Below, piece after piece: positions 54,215 through 64,000 of a stretch of DNA of 64,000 bases (position 1 is its first letter; every line of letters starts with the position of its first letter). The stretch covers positions 1,131,544 to 1,195,543 of the forward strand of contig JAJEKB010020951.1 in NCBI GenBank assembly GCA_022393335.1, read 5' to 3'. The position numbers were made by a program, and so were the translations under genes. Source of the DNA: Macrotrachela quadricornifera (taxonomy: Eukaryota; Rotifera; Eurotatoria; Philodinida; Philodinidae). The notes under the pieces are model-generated. The model was not told the DNA's origin and ran no database searches. It saw only the letters and a list, made by a program, of their open reading frames with translations.

Positions 54215-54510
54215 ACAGGAAATCGGATCCTGTCGGATCTATATAATTTCTGTCGGAACCCATATGGTTTTTGTCGGATTCCCATCAGCCGGATTCCGAC
54301 CCGGATTTCATCGGGATGCGCCAGAAACAAGATGAAATCCGACCAAATCCGACCGGATTTCATTATGTTTCCGTTACATTCCGACGAAATCCGGGCCGGA
54401 ATCCGGCTGATGGGAATCCGACGAAAACCATGTTGGATCCGGTCGGTTTTTCATGAAAGATGTCGGATTCCGACGCGGATCCGATCGAAAACGATCAAAT
54501 CTACAGGTCG
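54215..54510. mobile_element. MITE rich in CGGATTCCGAC, in receptor exon
   Basis: GGTTTTTGTCGGATTCCCAT at 54268 and beyond (about 50 bp) is inverted at about 54384-54436; outer parts (ATCGGATCCTGTCGG and its mirror) also pair. It is much more GC-rich than its surroundings. It interrupts the receptor between TFNPTC and SPWASFKCED. The insertion keeps an open frame on its upstream side but not through it. Exact ends and target duplication are unclear. Confidence 0.7.
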
Positions 54511-55102
54511 GATTGAATGTCCTGGGTGGTTCATGTGTATCACAGTCTACAACAATGCTACGAGTATTTTTACGTTCATCAGATCCATCGAGACAATCCG
54601 GATTATTTGAATCATCTTGAAAGAATACTTGTGGTATACATTGTCCATTTGAACATTGATATTCATTATCTTTACAAATATTGATTTCAAGTTGCCAACA
54701 ATGTTCTTCATCGAATTCTTCATCAAGACAATCAACTTTTCCATCACAAATTTCACTCCAATCTAAACATGATGGAAAATAACCACGATTACATTTCAAA
54801 TGATTATAACAAGTTAATTCAGTCGGCATATATTCATAATTACGATAAAAATCGTGAATAATTTCATATAAAGATGAATAATTTGGATGATAATAATAGA
54901 ATTCATATTGACATATAGGACCAAATCTTGGCAATGTACAATTATAAAAAAATTCTTTTTCAAAAGTTAGATTATTTAATATTGATGATTGATTCAAATA
55001 ATCTTGATAACATTCAATAATATCTATAGATGCTGACCAACGATATAATTGTTGACTAGTTATGTTCTGTTTTGCAAGTTCAGTAAAACTGAATCTTGGA
55101 AA

Positions 55103-55487
55103 ATTCTGTTAGGAGGTGGTATTGACATCTCTTCAGACGTAGCTCGCTTATGTTTGTCTCTTTCATCTATAGAGATATTTTTCATTTCGTTCTTCACTCG
55201 ACATTTTCCTTGCGTTGTTTCTTCTTCTTTTCTGTATATCACATATATGGATTTTTCCTTTCCTGTCTATTACATATATGTGGTCTTTTCCTTTCATCTT
55301 ATATATGTCATCTTCTCATATGTATTATATTCGATGGGTTCTTTCCACCATCATCTGATGGACAGTTCCTAGAGATGTGTGATCTTCTTGCCTATATATA
55401 GCATGCGACTTTTCATGAATAAACCAGAGTGATATACGTCTGCATTCATCTCATCTCGACGATCTAGAGTTAGACACCTAACAATTC
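55103..55487 (+). mobile_element. Solo LTR with 4-bp target duplication
   Basis: The LTR is 55107-55483 (377 bp), starting TGTTAGG and ending CCTAACA, flanked by ATTC on both sides (55103-55106, 55484-55487). In plus orientation CTATATATAG (about 55393) is followed about 25 bp later by AATAAA (about 55420), the usual promoter/poly(A) order of an LTR. No internal retroelement sequence is adjacent. Deleting it with one ATTC rejoins the receptor frame as ENDKNFPRFSFTEL. Confidence 0.85.
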
Positions 55488-55729
55488 TTATCGTTTTCAA
55501 CATTAAATTTCGAAAATGATTCACTCATACAATAAGATATTATTTGATGAATAAGATTCACTTCTTGAGTAGAAGTAATAATACGCAAACAATTATGTTG
55601 TAGGACAGTATTATTATTTTCATGTTCACTTATCTCATCAGTATAATAAAGATTGATTTGAGGTATAGCATTAATAAAATGTAAGAAAATAAAACAGAAT
55701 ATAAAATATGTCATATGAAACATTTTTCA

Positions 55730-56295
55730 CTTATAATACAATGAAGAATAAATACAGTATTGACTATTTATATAGTTCGTATGTATTATTTTTCTATAAA
55801 AATATCTGGAGGCGTTTTTTTTTTCTGTTAAAACTTTTGATAGAATACGTCAAAACTTGTTTGTTCCTTTTGAACGGATGTAAATTTTAACAGTTGACAC
55901 AAATCCGAATAAATATCTGACTTTTAACATATTTATCTTCTTTTTAGTAGGTCTATCACAAGATTTCAGCTTTTATAATAATAAATAAAGCTTAATTAAA
56001 ATTCAATAATGGATGTTGAATAATAAATATCCTAGTTTTTGCCTAACATTCACAATTATTTGGTATGATTTATGTTAAATTAAAATACATCATTAAATGC
56101 AACTTCGTATGTTCTAGATATGCAATCCTGGTAATCAATCACTGATTCAACATAACTATTTCACAGTATATGATCAGTAATCGGGTTATACTAAGGCCTG
56201 ATCCGCTAGTAAACCATCAATGCTAGTCTATATCAGTCTATACCTGCTTATATCATGTAAAAAAAGAAATAAAAAAAGAAGTTGCTTCTAGTCAA
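55730..56295. other. Intergenic upstream of the receptor pseudogene
   Basis: The sequence is AT-rich with no supported gene and would hold the receptor promoter on the minus strand. No convincing TATA placement was chosen. Confidence 0.4.
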
Positions 56296-56299
56296 ATAC

Positions 56300-58264
56300 G
56301 GGTAAATGCATGGGAAGACGACCACTTCTCTGGAAGAAGTTTTTTTTCTACACTTTTTTTTAACTTAACAAGTGTATAGTGATCAGAAAACATGTGTTGT
56401 GAGAAAAAAAATACGCACTCGATTGAAATTTTCATGGACCTTTACGTCATTCTTTAGGAACAACTATATGTAAAAGATGCGGACGCACAAGGCCATAAGT
56501 CGGTCCATTGGTATTTTTCCTTCTAAACCCTATTGAATTTTATGTCAATAGAAAGAGCATATTGAGATGAGCATTTTGATACTAAATTTATGGTGTTTTG
56601 GTTGATTTTTGGAAGTGTACAACTATTAACGAATCTGTTCATTTTTGGTCATTTTTGCACTTTTTTCATTAATTGTGAGGGGTATTTTATCAGAAAACAT
56701 AATTCTTGTATTCAAACAAATATCAGATTTTAAATCAGCGTTAAAAACTGAGTCGAACTACATATAATTCAAATCTTTTAAAAACTTTTCATTTTCTTCG
56801 AAAAATTCGCCCTACCCTCCTCCAGGGATACCTTTATAACATCTTCAAGAATCATCTCTTTTGAAAAGACTATATACACAGTACATTTGTAGGTATCTTT
56901 CTTTTATTAACATCATTAATGTTGAAGCACTTTGCTCCACTAGTCAAATTGCTGCTAATGAGATATATTATATTCGAGGTAACATCAAGGTATTCCTGGA
57001 GGAGGATCGGACTCAGTTTTTAACGCTGATTTAAAATCTGATATTTGTTTGAATACAAGAATTATGTTTTCTGATAAAATACCCCTCACAATTAATGAAA
57101 AAAGTGCAAAAATGACCAAAAATGAACAGTTTTGTTAAGGGTACCCTCCCCTCTTTTTTCATGATTTTCAGATCTCGAGAACGGCTAGTCCGATCCAGCT
57201 GAAATTTTTATCACAAATAGAGGACCTAAATTGATGAGACACGTGTTCGAGGAAAAAATTTTCAAAAGGGGTCTTCTTGGATTTTTTCGAAAACTAATGG
57301 TTTTCCATAGGGTCTCATTGTGCCACCGGTTTTCCCCATCAAACTTTGTCCGATTGAGCTGAAATTTTTTTTGAGATCACCTACACCTGTATCTCAGAGG
57401 TATTTTTCAGCGTTTTTCAAAAACTCGCTTTCTTTTTTTTTTATAACAAAAATACGAAAACGATCTCGAAAAAACCGAGAAGTCGATCTCGAAAACCCCA
57501 TAAACTCGAACGAAATGGTCGAAAACGAAAACGGCCGATTTGACCTCTGGAGGATATATCCAAGTATCTCTGGCAAAAATTTCAGCTCGATCGGACAAAG
57601 TTAAGGTAGGGTTGATGGTGGCACAATCAAACTCTGTGGATGAAAAACTAGTTTTGAGAAAACTAAAAAATAAGTTTGGGAACACTCTGATTTTTTGTTC
57701 AACATTTTTATAAACAACTTTTCATGTAGAATCTACTAAGCACATTAAAAAATTTTTTGAAAAAATTTTTTTTGGTCATAGCTTTTCGTGGACACCCGAT
57801 AGCACTTGAATGGCAGGACCAATCGAGATCATTTAAACGACAATCGAGATACCAACACATGGTCTCTCTACAGCACATATAAACAAAAAAAATTTTTCCA
57901 AAAAGTTCGACAAAAAAAAAGAGGGGGGGTACCCTTAATAGTTGTACACTTTCAAAAATCAACCAAAACACCATAAATTTAGTATCAAAATGCTCATCTC
58001 AATATGCTCTTTCTATTGACATAAAATTCAATAGGGTTTAGAAGGAAAAATACCAATGGACCGACTTATGGCCTTGTGCGTCCGCATCTTTTACATATAG
58101 TTGTTCCTAAAGAATGACGTAAAGGTCCATGAAAATTTCAATCGAGTGCGTATTTTTTTTCTCACAACACATGTTTTCTGATCACTATACACTTGTTAAG
58201 TTAAAAAATAGTGTAGAAAAAAAACTTCTTCCAGAGAAGTGGTCGTCTTCCCACGCATTTACCC
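56300..58264. mobile_element. Large foldback element
   Basis: The left arm 56300-56754 (from GGGTAAATGCATGGGAAGAC) is inverted, with very high similarity, in 57008-58264 (to GTCTTCCCACGCATTTACCC) once the 796-bp insertion at 57139-57934 is removed. The loop is about 250 bp and itself has a smaller inverted pair (CCTCCTCCAGGGATACCTTT / AAGGTATTCCTGGAGGAGG). The ancestral size was about 1.16 kb. No transposase. Diverged fragments are at 16520 and 28555. Confidence 0.85.
57135..57938. mobile_element. TTAA-flanked element inside the foldback
   Basis: The element is 57139-57934 (796 bp), with ends GGGTACCCTCCCCTCTTTTT and the inverse of GGGTACCCCCCCTCTTTTTT, flanked by TTAA (57135-57138 and 57935-57938). 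Insertion at TTAA is typical of piggyBac-type elements. The uninterrupted other arm of the host foldback shows the pre-insertion site. Open frames on both strands at 57320-57690 are mirror-like and not genes. Confidence 0.82.
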
Positions 58265-58442
58265 ATACAAAAAAAAGATGAAGAATAGATTGTTTTAGTT
58301 AATATTCTTCCCAAATATCTTCATTTTATTTTTAATCAACCATTACATTTTAAATTTTATAAAAATATAATAAATGTTAGAGAATCTTATAGATCTAAGT
58401 AAAGTTAACATAAAAATGTTCTATATGTTTAAATACTTCTTC

Positions 58443-58730
58443 CAGAGATGTTCATCACGGCTGTCAACCTGTCGCTTCCGCGCCGTCTTTGCGACATTTT
58501 TCAAAAAAAATATGTTAATTTTTAAGAATGTAACTCGGTTCAACAAGTAGTACTACTGATAGTTGATGCGATTCGTTAAATCTTATCGTACAACAAACAT
58601 AAATGTCGAATTTCTGTGCAAATTCATGAATGTTTTGGATTTATTCCTAAAATACCTGCTGCTGGACCGCTATCGCGACACAACCGCCACCACAGCAGTA
58701 TCAGTAGCAGTGCCGCGATGGACAATTCTG
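58443..58730. mobile_element. MITE with CAGAGATGTTCATC ends
   Basis: CAGAGATGTTCATCACGGC at the left is inverted at the right (GCCGCGATGGACAATTCTG). The interior shares GATGCGATTCGTTAAATC and GTGCAAATTC with the 14339-14566 element. Confidence 0.68.
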
Positions 58731-58734
58731 ACGT

Positions 58735-61700
58735 TATCCAAATGCAATCTGGTGAGTTCTAGCCAGTGGTATAACCAAATTTTCAAATGTTGCAGAGCAC
58801 CATCTATGGACTCAAAAATTCTACTTTAAGTTACAGAAAATCTGAGCATATAATTTAACAGCACTCATCGAGTTTTACGTTTCACAAGTTTTGGAACATA
58901 TGAATTATGCACATAGATGAATCTCGACTGAATTTACTCAAATATTGTGCTCATTTTACCTACGTGTGCAGTCACTGTTCAATAGAGTACAACGAGTTAA
59001 GGGGAGCTACGAACATCGTTATAGAGGATTATAGAATCGTGTAATGATGACTCGTTTAGTATAGTTATACGGTGGCATTTGAATTGTGTTATTTTAGAAT
59101 TTTTTTCCTCTTCAATAATATAAAAAGAAAGTTCAGTTGTATAAGTGGCAGGTTATAGTATCCTGTGTGATATAAACCGCATAAAAATCGACAGTTAACC
59201 ACGGTTTTACCGATTCGATTACCGGCTGCCAAAATCGCCGTGAACCGACGGTTAGGCGCGGCACATTGCCGATTTTTTTCGGTAAACCGGAGTTAACCGA
59301 TGCTGGTATGCGCAATTAGCCAATACCGTTTGACTCTATTCTTTGAATGCTTGTATAGCAAAATTTAACAGATACTTTTAGATTCATATGATTTTTCTCT
59401 CATTCAAAAAAAAATACAAAAAATAAACAAAAAAATAGTGAGAAATAAATTGAGAAAATAAATTTAAAAAAATTAGTATAAAAATAAATAAAATCAATAA
59501 AAACAACTTTAAAGAAAATAAATCTAAAAATAATAAATATTAAAAGAATGAATCTGAAAGGGTACTAAATGATAAAAGTAATTTAATAAATTTTCAAACA
59601 ATTATTATAAAAAGTGAATATTAAAAAATTAAATATAAAAAGAAATTAATGCTTACTCGAACTTTATCGTCATTAAAATGTATTCGTGTCTTTCAGCAAG
59701 TAAAAAAACAAAATAAATAATACAGCACATGTATATATGTCTCTTTTTCCGTTCTGTATAACCATTCTCTTTCTATTATATATAAATTATCGGAATAGTA
59801 CCGGTTTAGCGCTGGTTTTGCTGCTTCGAGCAGTTTACCGTTAAAAGTGACCCGTCCAACCTAACTGTCAATGGATATTTCGTTACCTATCGAACGCTTA
59901 AATCGATTGCTCGGAGTGACATTTTCCGATGCGTCGAAGGCACAGCAATTGTTCATTTCGATGGCTCATTCTAATTCTTTCTTGAAAATCTCGGAATTTT
60001 TTTCGATGGGTCCACACTTATCGAGCATATAATCAGAATAAGAGAAGAATTAGATTCGAACATATGTACTTACGATTATGAACCATGCATCGACGAGTTG
60101 ATCTAAACATATTTTTATCTTCTAATTATAGAAACATGTTTTATCAACATTTCAACTGTCCTACACGATATTTCTTTTTTTTTTCATTTATGTTTCGACT
60201 CTTATTTTTCATGAATATAACCTCTTTCTTATTTTCTCATTTAGCTAGACAACAATCACTATTTTCTAGAATATTTTTTTTCAACTCAACATTTTATAAT
60301 TTAACATTAATAAAATATTGTGAAATTAACCCCAAGAAAGAGAAATAAAGAATAGATATCCATACAATAATGATACGAATTGATTGATGACAAGAAAAAT
60401 TAAGATTAACTAATATAGATCTGTCAGTCACTAAGAACACTCGTTTTACTGGAAAACGTATAATACTATTTATGTTTGGATTGATTGATAATTGATAATA
60501 GCGAATATTAATCGACTTTTAAGCTAATAATAACTCAAGTAGAAGCGAATTCTAAAACATTTATGTAAAGAATTTAAAAGATTTTTCAATACATTTGATT
60601 AAATTTCTTTCTTATGTAACTTAGAATTTATGAGACAATAAAGTGCAAGTTTGAATGCGAGACCATCAGCGATCGTATCCAAGCGTTAGCGATTTTCCTC
60701 AAGGCATTTTTTTAGTAGATCCTTGAGAATTTTAATAAGCTTCTATTGCACAAAAAAATTTGAGTGGTCGAATAGTTGGCTTAGATGTGTTTCTTTCACT
60801 GAGTGCTCGCTATTTCGATAGAATCGGAGTGTTCGAAAAAAGGCTGAATGAACGAAAAGAAGATGCAACTCTTAAATTCGTTCAAAATATTTTCACGCCA
60901 ACTGAAATTCGAGTACTCGTAGGAAATCGACTGGTCGATTATTCAAGATCGAGGAGATCGAAACTGCAGTTATCTGGATGTTAGATTTTTCGAGGGGTAT
61001 GCATTTTAACAGAACGGGGAAAATTTGATCGAGATGATTCTCGAGCAGTCACCGTGCCCATAGAAGGCCTTTTTAGATTTACTTTGGCGATATTCGTGAC
61101 ATAGGACATGATAGTTATCATTACTTAGTGTACATGATGACATTAGATGATTAATAATATTTAATGGAAAAATACTAGATTATTCTATAATCAATTTAAT
61201 ACTTCGAACTTTTCTGAACAAACGACATGAAGATATTGAATGATTAGAAGACTGCTCAAAAAACTAAACAATTTTTAATCAAAGAAGTTTTCTCAATAGT
61301 TTTTTCTTGGAAAGTAGAAACTTATGAACATTCACTGATTGATTAAATTTAAATAAATATGATTTTATTTTTTTGTATAAACTAAATATTTTCGATGTTT
61401 TTGTTTTTTGACGCTGAAGATATATGTAAATTAGACGAATAATATTCAATCTAAAGAGAATAATGGATTAGCTCAATGAATCACTTATTATTTTTATGTA
61501 AAAAAAGGTATCTTGCTACTTTTTTCTACATTAGTAAATCATGTCTGCGTTTACGAATATGTATTTGTAAATTTTATATTATGACTCAGTCTTATTTTCT
61601 TTTTTGGACAATGGAAGGAAAAAAATTACACTAGCAAGTTATTATAATTAAGCATTTTAAACTCTGCGACATGTATTCTGTATACAAACATTATTCGTCT

Positions 61701-62340
61701 TCGACTAATCGATTTCAATTTTTTGATTTTGGAATTTAAATCTTCCTTATCAATAGGTTAATTATGGATCATCATAAATTGATGTATATAACAAGAAAAA
61801 ATATTGTTGCTTACGCTTTCATTTATCATATAATTACTAGCTTATTCTTTTATTGAGACAGTGTTAAACGTTTAATGCATCAGTAATCACAGCAATAAGT
61901 GAGAGGCAAAAATGTGCGCTCTTCACGCCCTGTTTAGTTTTTTTTTTCGTTGAGGTTCACAGGTACTGTATTTATTTATTCGTATTTAAATTCGATTATT
62001 CTCGAACATTATTTTATGGTAAGTGCTCTATACTATTTCTAAACAATCATCATACCAATAAAAGTAATAAAGACGTGAACAGTAGATACGAAAGTTAGAA
62101 AGAGAAAGAAAATAAAACATAAAAGAAGAAACACCACAAACGAGTAGAAAAGTCAGCCTCATCGAGTGACATATGTTGAAACTAACGATTCGTCTCTTAC
62201 ACTGAATCAGTTTTTTCTATTGCTTCAACGGGTGTTTCATAATAGAGAGTTGGAAATAATATTTTGATAGGGGTCACTATTATAATTTCAAATAGAGCTA
62301 ATAATGAATTTTATATAAAATGAAAGGACGTCGAAGACGT
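58735..62340. other. Intergenic, no supported gene
   Basis: Within 59170-59320 there are many ACGGTTAACC/GGTTTTACCG-like phrases, with related text at 59800-59850 (TACCGGTTTAGCGC), perhaps the two ends of a decayed element. 59400-59650 is A-rich low-complexity sequence (AAATAAA, AAATTTAAA). Open frames at 60085 and 60760 show no recognisable domain. The rest is AT-rich and unassigned. Confidence 0.5.
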
Positions 62341-62350
62341 AAATTATTGA

Positions 62351-63915
62351 TACTAAATATTAATAGTTATCGAAACTTTTTAATATCAAACTTAAGAGAT
62401 TTTTCGACATTTTTTGATGTAGAAAATCAAAGCGTTAGGAATTCACATGAGAAGTAAAAAAAGTGTTTCTTGAATATGTTTACATAGGTGGATAGAGTTT
62501 GTCGAGTTCTATAAGACTATATATATTAAAAATTTTTGAAGCCATTTTTCTTAAATGAAAAATTGAAAAAACTAGTTGAGAGATCTTAAAAAATATTAAA
62601 AAAACGAATTTTTTTATATCGATGAAAAACACTCAAATTTTCATTAAAATAACCTTTTTTCATCACTTTTACTACTACATACGCTTCAGAATATACTTAT
62701 TAAACGCAGTTTTTCATGCTACATCTGACGAATATATTTTGAGGAGTATGTGATAGTAAAAGCAATGGAAAAAGGTGATTTTACTGGAAACTCAAATGTT
62801 TTTCTTCGATAGAAACAAATTCGTTTTTTTAAGATTTTTTAACCTCAGAAAAATGGCTTCAAAAATTTTTAATATATATCCCTGGAAAAAAACTTGCACA
62901 CTGTATTTTGGGTATAGTGTAACTATACAAAGGTATTTTTTTAAAAATCATGACATACTGTGAAAGTTCGTAGAATTTTCTATCATTCTGTATACTGACT
63001 TATTTTCTTGCATTCATTTATTGAACAGTAAATTTGAGTAGAATGAAGGCATCCTCATGTCCAGATTCCCACAGATATAAATTTTTCACTGTCATTAAGA
63101 TTAGTTTTTGGAATTTTCAATACTCTAAAATTATCTTTGTAGAAAAGTAATTATATATTCTTCAAGAGCTTGAAATTCTCTCTCATTCTATATACTTTTG
63201 TCTTATCTTACATGTGTGTATTGCAGCACATATTTGTAAGACAAGACAAAAATATATAGAATGGGAGAGAATTTCAAACTCTATGAATATTTGTATTTGC
63301 TTTGTGAAAACTTTTGCCAAAAGGGATAATAATTTCAAAAATAACACTACAAAAGTAACAACAAATTGTAGATTTTTGGTACTTGTTGATTAAGGATTTT
63401 TTCATTGTACTCAAATTTTCTTTTCAATAAATGAACATAAGAATATAAGTAAATATACAGAATGATGGAGGATTTCAAGCTCTTGAAGAATGTATAATCA
63501 CTTTTCTAAAGAGATAATTTTAGAGTATTGAAAAATTCATATCTGTGGGAATCTGGACATGAGGATGCCTTCATTCTACTCAAATTTACTGTTCAGTAAA
63601 TGAATGCAAGAAAATAAGTAAGTATACTGAATGATAGAAAATTCCATGAACTTTCACAATATGTCATTATTTTTGAAAAAAATACCTTTTTATAGTGACA
63701 ATATGCGTAATATATAGTGTGCAAGTCTTTTTTTTCCAGAGGTATATATAGTTTCATAGGACTCGACGAGCTCTATCCAACTATGCAAACATATTCAAGA
63801 AAAAAAGTTTTTACTCCTCATCTGAATTCCTGACGCTTTTATTTTCTACATCAAAAAATGTCGAAAAATTTCAAGTTCGATTTTAAAAAGTTTCGATAAC
63901 TATTAATATTTAGTA
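62351..63915. mobile_element. 1.57-kb palindromic element with nested insertion
   Basis: CTAAATATTAATAGTTATCG near the left end is inverted at the right end, and matching can be followed inward through GTCGAGTTCTATAAGAC, CTTGCACACTGTATT, GGCATCCTCATGTCCAGATT and TCAAGAGCTTGAAATTCTC to a centre near 63330. Both ends abut TA. The left arm carries an extra ~350 bp (62525-62874) that is itself a foldback. No transposase. Confidence 0.82.
62525..62874. mobile_element. Foldback MITE inside the left arm
   Basis: TTAAAAATTTTTGAAGCCAT near 62525 is inverted at the other end (ATGGCTTCAAAAATTTTTAA near 62852-62872). Flanks are TATA-rich. The matching position in the right arm of the host palindrome lacks this segment, which shows it is an insertion. 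Confidence 0.7.
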
Positions 63916-63917
63916 CC

Positions 63918-64000
63918 AGAGTCCGACTCGGGTCGGGCCCAACCTCGGGCCGGGTCGGGTCGGGTCAGAAAAAATATTTTCATTTCGGGCCGGGTCGGGT
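63918..64000. repeat. GC-rich CGGGTCGGG repeat at window edge
   Basis: Starting right after the palindrome, GGGTCGGGCC-type units repeat to the window end, broken by an A/T-rich patch at about 63968-63985. It is sharply more GC-rich than the window and is cut by the edge. Confidence 0.6.

Larger units (their letters stand above)
47738..55723 (-). pseudogene. LDLa/EGF/7TM receptor gene, multiply disrupted
   Basis: Read on the minus strand: signal peptide MFHMTYFIFCFIFLHFINA (55723 down), an N-terminal region interrupted by a solo LTR, LDL-receptor class A repeats (CNRGYFPSCLDWSEICDG; CKDNEYQCSNGQCIPQ; more in 54002-52900, each ending in C-D-x-x-x-D/E-E-x-C acidic Ca2+ loops), EGF-like modules (CLCPSSYFGSKC; FCQCEKGWYGKYC), then seven helices: TM1 VKFSLVLTIIFIIAGFINSI, TM3 end NQWLNACVAIERAITI (a DRY-like site), TM5-TM7 at 48150-47800. 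Damage: LTR (55107-55483), MITE (about 54215-54510), TAA at 54036-54038, TGA at 52005-52007, and a mariner at 48141-51445. The frame is otherwise intact over about 1,000 codons, so decay is recent or another copy is functional. This receptor type is, to my knowledge, common in bdelloids; ligands unknown. Confidence 0.85.

Noticed and set aside
54197..54610. 137-codon plus-strand frame rich in Arg, Pro and Ile
   Set aside because: It is translation of the CGGATTCCGAC-rich MITE and the antisense of receptor coding sequence.
57320..57690. Open frames of 60-94 codons on both strands
   Set aside because: They lie wholly inside the TTAA-flanked element and have no domain; likely chance or relic.
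60085..60984. Open frames of 87 and 74 codons
   Set aside because: Composition of the first is that of translated T-rich DNA; the second shows no motif, no intron partners and no neighbour support.

Overview
The window looks like nuclear DNA of a small invertebrate, most likely a bdelloid rotifer. The evidence is very AT-rich sequence, many short introns of 40-80 bp with GT..AG ends, a receptor family that joins LDL-receptor class A, EGF and seven-helix domains, an R-S-E ADP-ribosyltransferase, single-exon NHL modules, and many different low-copy DNA transposons and foldback elements. This assignment is inference; no rRNA, tRNA or mitochondrial marker was found.

Layout. 1-2400: non-coding, with a degenerate CTCCAA array and one perfect hairpin. 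2491-3492 (+): intronless alpha-arrestin. 4237-4680: a repeat with alternating unit length. 5879-6496 (+): small tail-anchored protein. 6.9-8.3 kb: two foldback elements. 10576-37509 (+): the main gene. I could join 33 exons whose splice phases all agree into one 3,706-codon polycystin-1-like protein: a signal-peptide exon, five single-exon NHL beta-propeller modules, Thr/Ser-rich linkers, an REJ region, a GPS motif, PLAT and an 11-helix polycystin channel core. Its long 5' introns are filled with palindromic elements. 38.6-40.4 kb: degenerate tandem repeats. 40.6-41.6 kb: a TIR element. 41969-43045 (+): ADP-ribosyltransferase. 43.3-44.0 kb: foldback element carrying a 21-bp minisatellite and a 10-N gap. 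44.1-46.2 kb (-): mariner-type transposase relic split by an hAT-like element. 47738-55723 (-): an LDLa/EGF/7TM receptor gene broken by a solo LTR, a MITE, two in-frame stop codons and a mariner that itself carries an hAT-like element. 56.3-64.0 kb: no supported gene; a large foldback carrying a TTAA-flanked element, a small MITE, and a nested 1.57-kb palindrome.

Two stories stand out. First, the polycystin gene appears to have replaced the LRR/PKD/lectin ectodomain of known polycystin-1 proteins with a series of phase 1-1 NHL exons. Such exons can be added, skipped or exchanged without breaking the frame, and the first two form a duplicated block with patchy divergence. Second, the receptor pseudogene is a readable insertion record: target-site duplications (GAAT, TA, TTGATGAT) let each insertion be removed on paper, and for the LTR and mariner this restores the reading frame exactly.
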